Part shown: piece by piece, positions 58,499 through 64,000 of the stretch
Layout: each line of letters begins with the position of its first letter
Position numbering within the stretch: the first letter of the stretch is position 1
Assembly: GCF_015565955.1 (NCBI RefSeq)
Contig: NZ_CP064760.1
Location: 1,984,001-2,048,000 of the forward strand
Direction of reading: 5' to 3'
Source of the DNA: Microbacterium schleiferi
GTDB lineage: Bacteria > Actinomycetota > Actinomycetes > Actinomycetales > Microbacteriaceae
Length of the DNA: 64,000 nt
Notes under the pieces: model-generated
What the model was told of the DNA's origin: nothing
Seen by the model: the letters and a program-made list of their open reading frames with translations, nothing else
The model's database searches: none
Position numbers and translations under genes: made by a program

Positions 58499-58572
58499 GT
58501 TCGTTCCCGTCAGGCGCACGCCGTTCCGATAAAGTCAGAGCACTGTCGCCTGACCCGAAACGGACGGCATCG

Positions 58573-60366
58573 ATGCCCGGACTTTCCCGCCGCCACTTTC
58601 TCACCGGCGTCGCCGCACTCGCGGCTGCCACCGGACTGAACATCGACGTGCTCGGACGCGGCCTCGCCGCCCGTGCGCAGACAACGGCCCAGACAGCAGC
58701 CGGCATCCCGACGACGCTGCAGCAGACGATCCTGCAGGGCAGCGTGATCCAGGGCTCGTACCGGGGTCTGACGACGGGCCCGGGCGAGCCCTACCTTCCC
58801 CGGCTCGACATCCTGCGCGCTGCACCGTCCGCGTCGCGCGCGGCGGCGCGCCGCTCCCTGCTCTACCTCGGTCACCTCTCAGACCTCCACGTCATCGACG
58901 CACAGTCGCCCGGGCGCATCGAGCCGATGATCGTGCAAGACCATTCGGCCTGGGGATCGGCGTTCCACCCCCAGGATCCGCTGAGCCCGCACGCGACGGC
59001 GGCCATGGTGCAGGCGTTCTCGGATGCGCGATACAGCCCGCTGACGGGGGCGCCGATGAGCGCGGCGATCGTGACCGGCGACTCCGCCGACATGCACTCC
59101 CACCAGGAGCTGCGCTGGTACATCGACCTCATGGACGGCCTCAGCGTCGACCCCGCGTACGCGAGCTCGACCTTCCAGGGCGTGCAGGCGTGGGCAGAGG
59201 CGATCTGGGCCTACCGACCCGGTGACCCGACAGGCGGCGCCTTCGGCGACTACGGGTTCCCGCAGCTTCCCGACCTGCTCTCCCAGGCGATCGCCAAGCC
59301 CGTCGACTCTGTGGGACTCCCCGCCCCCTGGTACGCCGTGTACGGAAATCACGACACGCTGCTGCTCGGCACATTCAATCTGAGCCCGCAGTTGCACGCT
59401 CTCGCCGTGGGCGCCCAGAAGTCGTACGCGCTCGAGGGCACCGCGGGAATGGCCCTTGGCGGGTGGGCCGCGGCGACCGGCGTCCTGCAACAGGCTGTCG
59501 ATGCCCTCGGCCTCGGCTGGGGACGTCCCGGCTTCCGGGAGGTCGCGGCCAGTCCCGAGCGCTACCTGTTCGAGCAGCGCGAATTCATGGCCGAGCACTT
59601 CAACACGCAGCCGACCCCCGGGCCCGTGGGGCACGGATTCACGCAGCACAACCTCGACTCCGGAGAGACGTGGTGGGTCACCGACCTCTCGCCGAACGTG
59701 CGCGGCTTCGGACTCGACACGTGCAATCAGGTCGCCGGACCCGACGGCGGCGTGCCCGAGGTGCAGTTCCGGTGGCTCGAGGCGCAACTGCAGCAGGCGC
59801 AGGCTGAGAACAAGCTCGTCCTCATCTTCAGCCACCACAACAGCCTCACGCTCGAGAACAAGGCGCAGCGGTTCGATGACCCGCAGAAGCTCTACGGCGC
59901 TGAGGAGTTCGTGGCGATGCTGCTGAAGTACCCCGTCGTGATCGGGTGGCTCAACGGTCACACCCATCTGAACCAGATCCTGGCGCACGGCGAGGGCGAC
60001 CGTGGGTTCTGGGAAATCACGACCGCGTCGTGCATCGACTTCCCGCAGCAGCAACAGGTCGTCGAGATCGTCGACAACCGTGACGGCACGCTCTCGCTGT
60101 TCACGACGGTGCTCGATCACGCCTCCCCCGCCGTTCCCGGGTCCAGCGGCAGCGTCGCCGACCTCGCATCGCGCTCGCGCGAACTCGCCGCCAACGACTG
60201 GGCCGAAAGCCCCATGATGCGACGCGGTTCGCCGCTGGATCGCAATACCGAGCTTCTCCTGAAGGCCCCGTTCGATCTGTCTCGGATCACGGATGCCGCC
60301 CTGGAGACCCAGCACATGACCGAGAACGCTCGGATCCTGGCCTACGAAACGGAGCGTGGACTGTGA
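58573..60366 (+). CDS. Tat-exported metallophosphoesterase (TIGR03767-like)
   Basis: 597 residues. A twin-arginine signal SRRHFLTG is at the N-terminus. Calcineurin-like metal motifs appear in order: LSDLHVIDAQSPGR, TGDSADMHS, YGNHD, IFSHHNS and NGHTH. These match the PPA1498/TIGR03767 group of actinobacterial exported phosphoesterases. Substrate unknown. Followed without gap by a lipoprotein and a membrane protein gene. Confidence 0.87.
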   Translation: MPGLSRRHFLTGVAALAAATGLNIDVLGRGLAARAQTTAQTAAGIPTTLQQTILQGSVIQGSYRGLTTGPGEPYLPRLDILRAAPSASRAAARRSLLYLGHLSDLHVIDAQSPGRIEPMIVQDHSAWGSAFHPQDPLSPHATAAMVQAFSDARYSPLTGAPMSAAIVTGDSADMHSHQELRWYIDLMDGLSVDPAYASSTFQGVQAWAEAIWAYRPGDPTGGAFGDYGFPQLPDLLSQAIAKPVDSVGLPAPWYAVYGNHDTLLLGTFNLSPQLHALAVGAQKSYALEGTAGMALGGWAAATGVLQQAVDALGLGWGRPGFREVAASPERYLFEQREFMAEHFNTQPTPGPVGHGFTQHNLDSGETWWVTDLSPNVRGFGLDTCNQVAGPDGGVPEVQFRWLEAQLQQAQAENKLVLIFSHHNSLTLENKAQRFDDPQKLYGAEEFVAMLLKYPVVIGWLNGHTHLNQILAHGEGDRGFWEITTASCIDFPQQQQVVEIVDNRDGTLSLFTTVLDHASPAVPGSSGSVADLASRSRELAANDWAESPMMRRGSPLDRNTELLLKAPFDLSRITDAALETQHMTENARILAYETERGL

Positions 60367-60713
60367 AACGGCCACTGATCGCGGCATCCGTGCTGGCGGC
60401 GAGCGTGCTGACCATGGCCGGATGCTCGCAGGTTGAGGCTCTGGCACCGGTCGGCGGAAACCACATGACCGAGATCCGGTACGCCGCGATCGACATCCTG
60501 CTCGCGAAGAACATCGACGTACTCGTCGCGCCGGTCTGCGAGCAGTCCGGCGAGGCGGTTTCCTGCACCGGCGAGACGGCAGAGGGTCAGACGATCACCG
60601 TCGAGTCCCCCGCCGATGCGACCGACACCGTCACGGTGACCGTCGGCGACGAGACCGTCTACAGCGGGAAGTACTGGGACATCCTGGACGATGCCGTGCG
60701 AGGTGACCTGTGA
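60363..60713 (+). CDS. Small lipoprotein
   Basis: 116 residues with lipobox LTMAGC, then a small domain with two Cys (APVCEQ and VSCTGET) that may form a disulfide. GTG start overlaps the metallophosphoesterase stop by four bases. The repeats of D/T/V (TVTVTVGDETV) suggest a beta fold. Resembles DUF4333-type modules (VESPADATDTVTVTVGDETV), tentatively. Confidence 0.68.
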   Translation: MKRPLIAASVLAASVLTMAGCSQVEALAPVGGNHMTEIRYAAIDILLAKNIDVLVAPVCEQSGEAVSCTGETAEGQTITVESPADATDTVTVTVGDETVYSGKYWDILDDAVRGDL

Positions 60714-61291
60714 GTACGGGAGCTCTGCTCGGACACGCCTGGCGGGTATGGGTGCCCGCCGTCGTGCTGAACACCGCACTGCAGGCGCTTCTCGTGGCGC
60801 CGTTCGTCACGCCCGCGGCATCCGTGGTCTTCGTCGTGCTGGTGCTCGCCGCGATTGCCGGCGTCGTCGTGAGCGTGGGGCTTATCGGTGCGGCGTTCCG
60901 ATCCGCGCTCGGGGGCGGCACCCGGTGGCCGTCCTGGGGCGAGTGGCTCGCGGTGCTCCTGCTGACGCTGGCAGTGTCGGCGAGCGCTCTCGTCGCGGCG
61001 TGGCTCGTGATCCCGGTGCTCGCTGTCGCGGCCATCATGCTGCCGGCCGTCTTCGGAGTTCCGCAGCGCACAGCGTGGGGCTTCGGCCTGTTCGCACGAG
61101 CACCGCTGCGCGGCATCCTGCTGACCCTCGTGACACTCGCTCTGGTGGCGCTGCTGTGGTTTGCGGCGCTCATGTTCGGCTTCTTCGTCACCGGCTGTGT
61201 AGGCGCCGCGTTGACGTGGCTGGTCATCGGCGTGATCGGCGCGTTCGTGCTCGCGACGTGGTTCGCGACGCCGCGCCGCGAGCGGGCCTGA
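60710..61291 (+). CDS. Polytopic membrane protein of unknown function
   Basis: 193 residues and about six membrane helices. GTG start overlaps the lipoprotein stop by four bases, so it is third in a coupled run. No known family recognised. Confidence 0.68.
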   Translation: MSTGALLGHAWRVWVPAVVLNTALQALLVAPFVTPAASVVFVVLVLAAIAGVVVSVGLIGAAFRSALGGGTRWPSWGEWLAVLLLTLAVSASALVAAWLVIPVLAVAAIMLPAVFGVPQRTAWGFGLFARAPLRGILLTLVTLALVALLWFAALMFGFFVTGCVGAALTWLVIGVIGAFVLATWFATPRRERA

Positions 61292-61293
61292 CG

Positions 61294-61830
61294 CTACCCC
61301 GTGACGGATGCCGGCATCGGCGTGATCGACACGTCGACCGCCCCGAACGGGAAGGGGAAGATCAGCGACCAGTCGCCGTCGGGGCTCCAGTCGCGAATCG
61401 GGGCCTCAAGAACCGCGAACCACGCGAGCGAAACAACCAGCGATACCGCGGCGATAGCGAGGATCACGATGGCAGCCCAGTCGAGGATGCGAAGCGCCGC
61501 AGGAATCGTCTGCGCTCGCCGTATGACGAGAGTGAGCGCGACGATGAAGGCGAGGACGACAGCGATGATCACGACCAGGCTCGGCTCCAGCGTCAACGTC
61601 ATGCACTGCGGCACCACCTCGGTCGGATTGCCGTTCGAATCGATGTAGCCCCCGTCTGCCCCGATCCCACCGGCACATGTGCCAGCCATGCCTCGTGTGA
61701 AGGTCGCATAGACCCAGAGCGCGAGGGCCGTCACGGTCGCGACCCGACGAATGCGCGCGACGATCTCGACGCCGGGCAGCACGGAGCTGCCCGTGACGGA
61801 TGATTGGATCTCGGCATCCGCGTGAGTCAT
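61294..61830 (-). CDS. Membrane protein of unknown function
   Basis: 178 residues with about three membrane helices (VATVTALALWVYATF, LVVIIAVVLAFIVALTLV, WAAIVILAIAAVSLVVSLAW). An extracytoplasmic loop after helix 1 has two Cys (GTCAGG and QCMTL). Convergent with the preceding gene, two bases apart. Confidence 0.65.
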   Translation of the reverse strand: MTHADAEIQSSVTGSSVLPGVEIVARIRRVATVTALALWVYATFTRGMAGTCAGGIGADGGYIDSNGNPTEVVPQCMTLTLEPSLVVIIAVVLAFIVALTLVIRRAQTIPAALRILDWAAIVILAIAAVSLVVSLAWFAVLEAPIRDWSPDGDWSLIFPFPFGAVDVSITPMPASVTG

Positions 61831-61886
61831 GGCCCCACCGTAACCCGGATGACCCGGGCGGCCGCAAGACAGGGAAGAATCGGACC

Positions 61887-63581
61887 GTGAGCTCATCCCT
61901 GTTCGCTCCACCCCGATTCTCGAACCTCGCCGCCGCGGCAGCGGGCGAGAAGCCCCTGACCTGGCGACAGCGTCGCGCCCGGTTCCGTCAGATCTGGACC
62001 CTGGCCCGGCGTCACGGGCTCCTGCCGTTCCGCAAACTCGACTTCAGCTATGACCCCGCGACCGCCGAGGTTCGTGCACGCCAGGCACGCGGCCTGCGCG
62101 AAGCGCTCGAAGAGGCCGGCGGCGGTTTCATCAAGGCCGGGCAGCTGCTCTCGACCCGCGATGACATCCTGCCGACTGAGTGGGTACGCGAGCTCTCACG
62201 GCTGCAGAAAGAGGTCAATCCTGCACCCGCCGCGCAGATCGAGGAACTCCTCGAGCGCGAACTCGGCGAGCGCCGTGGTCGGTTCGCGACCTTCGACGTG
62301 GATCCGCTGGCTGCGGCATCCATCGCCCAGGTGCACCGGGCGACACTGGATGACGGCACCGTCGTGGCCGTGAAGGTGCAGCGTCCTGGCATCCGTGCCC
62401 TGCTGGACTGCGACATCGACATCATGCTGCGGCTTGCCGGCTGGGCGACCCGCCGCATCAAGCAGGCCCGCCAGTTCGGTGCGCTGGATATTGCGAAGCA
62501 GTACGCCCAGGATCTGCGCAATCAGGCCGACTTCGCGCGCGAAGCGAGCAACCTCGAGAGTCTCGCCCAGTCCGCGCGGTCGGCCCGCGATGAGGTGCGC
62601 ATCCCGCGGATCTTCCCCGACCTCTCCACCGACCGCGTCCTGACGATGGAGTTCATCGACGGCGAGACGATCACGGCACTGCGGCGCGAGGGGCAGACCG
62701 ATGAGATCGAGGATGCCCTGCGCACGGTGCTGCGCAGTTTCTTGCGCCAGCTTGTGATCGACGGCGTCTTTCACGCCGACCTGCATCCGGGCAACGTCAT
62801 CATCGATCCCGAGGGCACACCGGCACTCATCGATTTCGGCTCGGTCGGCCGGCTCGACAGGGACCTGCGGCAGACGGTTCAGGACCTCGCGATTGCGTTC
62901 CTGCAGGGCGATACCCGTCGGGTCGCGGATGCCGCCCTGGCGATCATGCCGCTGGCAAACCCCGCCGACGAGCCCGGATTCCGACGGGCACTCGCCGAGT
63001 TCGTCACCCACGATCTCGGCAGCGGTTCCCGCGTCACCCTGCGCACGATCGACAACGCGAGCGACCTGTTCACCCGCTACGGCAGCGCGCTGCCTGCCGA
63101 TCTCGTCGCCGCGGGTCGCGCCTTCGCGATCCTTGAGGGGACCCTCCGCACCGCGGCACCGACGATGGATGTCATCGGCGAATCGCGCGACGCGGCGCAG
63201 GCGCTCATCCTCTCCCAGTTGCGTCCGCGCGCGCTCGCCGGCGCCATCGGACGTTCAGCCCTGGGCGCGTTCCCGCGCCTGCGGCGGCTTCCCGATCGTC
63301 TCGAGACCATCGTCGGCGATCTTGCCGACGGCAAACTCACCGTCAAGATCCGGCTGTTCGCCGACGACCGCGATCGCCGTGTCGTCACGGGCGTCATCCG
63401 TCGCGTCTCGACCGTGATTCTCGGCGGGATGCTGGCCGTCGCGTCGTTCGTCATGTTCGTGCTTCCACCGTTCGAGGGAGGATCACTCTCCCCTGTCGCA
63501 GCCGGCGTGGCGCTGGCGATTGGGGCTGCCGCATCCTTCGTCACCGCGTCGGTGGATGCCCTCCTAGGACGACGTCCGTAA
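61887..63581 (+). CDS. ABC1/UbiB-family atypical kinase
   Basis: 564 residues. UbiB landmarks in order: [19 protein letters not shown] (KxGQ motif), [25 protein letters not shown] (Ala-rich loop and catalytic Lys), [16 protein letters not shown] and [10 protein letters not shown] (metal Asp). Two membrane helices close the protein. Family members help isoprenoid-quinone or lipid metabolism; a menaquinone-related role is inferred. GTG 61887 chosen after AGGGAAGAA. Confidence 0.9.
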   Translation: MSSSLFAPPRFSNLAAAAAGEKPLTWRQRRARFRQIWTLARRHGLLPFRKLDFSYDPATAEVRARQARGLREALEEAGGGFIKAGQLLSTRDDILPTEWVRELSRLQKEVNPAPAAQIEELLERELGERRGRFATFDVDPLAAASIAQVHRATLDDGTVVAVKVQRPGIRALLDCDIDIMLRLAGWATRRIKQARQFGALDIAKQYAQDLRNQADFAREASNLESLAQSARSARDEVRIPRIFPDLSTDRVLTMEFIDGETITALRREGQTDEIEDALRTVLRSFLRQLVIDGVFHADLHPGNVIIDPEGTPALIDFGSVGRLDRDLRQTVQDLAIAFLQGDTRRVADAALAIMPLANPADEPGFRRALAEFVTHDLGSGSRVTLRTIDNASDLFTRYGSALPADLVAAGRAFAILEGTLRTAAPTMDVIGESRDAAQALILSQLRPRALAGAIGRSALGAFPRLRRLPDRLETIVGDLADGKLTVKIRLFADDRDRRVVTGVIRRVSTVILGGMLAVASFVMFVLPPFEGGSLSPVAAGVALAIGAAASFVTASVDALLGRRP

Positions 63582-63624
63582 CGGGGCACTGCCCGTGAGC
63601 ACCCGGACAGTGCAGAATCAGGGC

Positions 63625-64000
63625 ATGAAACGCTTCGACACTGTTGTCATCGGCGCCGGGATCTCTGGCCTGACCGCCGCGCGACTACTCGTGGCGGCCG
63701 GCCGCACCGTCGTCATCCTCGAGGCGCGCGACCGCGTTGGCGGCCGCGTACAGACCGATCGCACGGGCGGTGAAGTCACCGACCTCGGCGCGTCGTGGAT
63801 CCACGGCATCACCGGCAGCCCCGTCGCTGCAGCTGCGGACGCGTTCGGGATGCGCATGGTCGAGTTCACGGTCGGTGGATACCAGCCCGATAGCCGTCCG
63901 ATCGCCTACTACGGCCCGGACGGCGTTCGCCTCTCGGATGCCGAGGCTCGAGCCTTCGCCGACGACGTACACACGGTCGATGCGGCGCTGCTCGCCGTGA
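63625..64000 (+). CDS. Flavin-containing amine oxidase, N-terminal fragment
   Basis: 125 residues to the right edge; the rest lies outside. FAD motif [16 protein letters not shown], then [13 protein letters not shown] and [13 protein letters not shown], typical of monoamine/polyamine oxidases. The gene begins 43 bases after the UbiB-like gene on the same strand. Confidence 0.85.
   Translation, partial: MKRFDTVVIGAGISGLTAARLLVAAGRTVVILEARDRVGGRVQTDRTGGEVTDLGASWIHGITGSPVAAAADAFGMRMVEFTVGGYQPDSRPIAYYGPDGVRLSDAEARAFADDVHTVDAALLAV

Overview
The window is high-GC DNA with strong G/C third-position bias and the frequent GGATGCC/GCATCC words typical of Microbacteriaceae. The genus is most likely Microbacterium or a close relative. 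This is inferred from composition and gene content, not from a database match. It looks like ordinary chromosome. I found no insertion sequence, prophage, CRISPR array, replication origin or rRNA, and no gap longer than 300 bases without a gene.

Layout. 1-9 kb: end of an MBL-fold hydrolase, a PMT-type glycosyltransferase, a NYN-LOTUS protein, an ABC-F ATPase behind a short leader peptide with competing hairpins, small VOC and zinc-ribbon genes, an AraC-type regulator, and an uncharacterised two-gene pair. 9-13 kb: an ArsR/flavoprotein pair that looks like a minimal arsenic-response unit, a MarR/VOC divergent pair, and an M19 dipeptidase-like gene. 13-19.5 kb: DUF4386-like membrane proteins, a GlxA-type regulator, and a TetR-controlled oxidoreductase / membrane protein / serine hydrolase unit. 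19.5-40 kb: a housekeeping block with tRNA-Gln, gltX, ilvE, leuB, serA, ilvC-ilvN-ilvB-ilvD and otsB-otsA, interrupted by transporters and regulators. 40.7-53 kb: a likely short-chain acid or ketone-body catabolic island (thiolase, two-subunit CoA-transferase, IclR, alpha/beta hydrolase, 3-hydroxybutyrate dehydrogenase, TetR, acyl-CoA synthetase, complete Liv-type ABC importer). 53-56.7 kb: a membrane-anchored nitroreductase with TetR, and a MarR-MFS unit. 56.9-64 kb: tRNA-Lys, a hisN-like phosphatase, an exported metallophosphoesterase with lipoproteins, a UbiB-like kinase, and the start of a flavin amine oxidase.

Two points affect how the window is read. First, fifteen breaks occur in fourteen genes, including gltX, ilvB and ilvD. 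Every one is repaired by adding exactly one base, nearly always in a run of 3-5 G or C. This looks like systematic single-base deletion error in the assembly rather than gene decay, so such genes are annotated here over their full extent. Second, local regulation is unusually readable: most divergent regulator/target pairs carry a clear palindrome between them, and at least nine genes have a TANNNT-like -10 box 6-7 bases before the start codon, which suggests leaderless transcripts.
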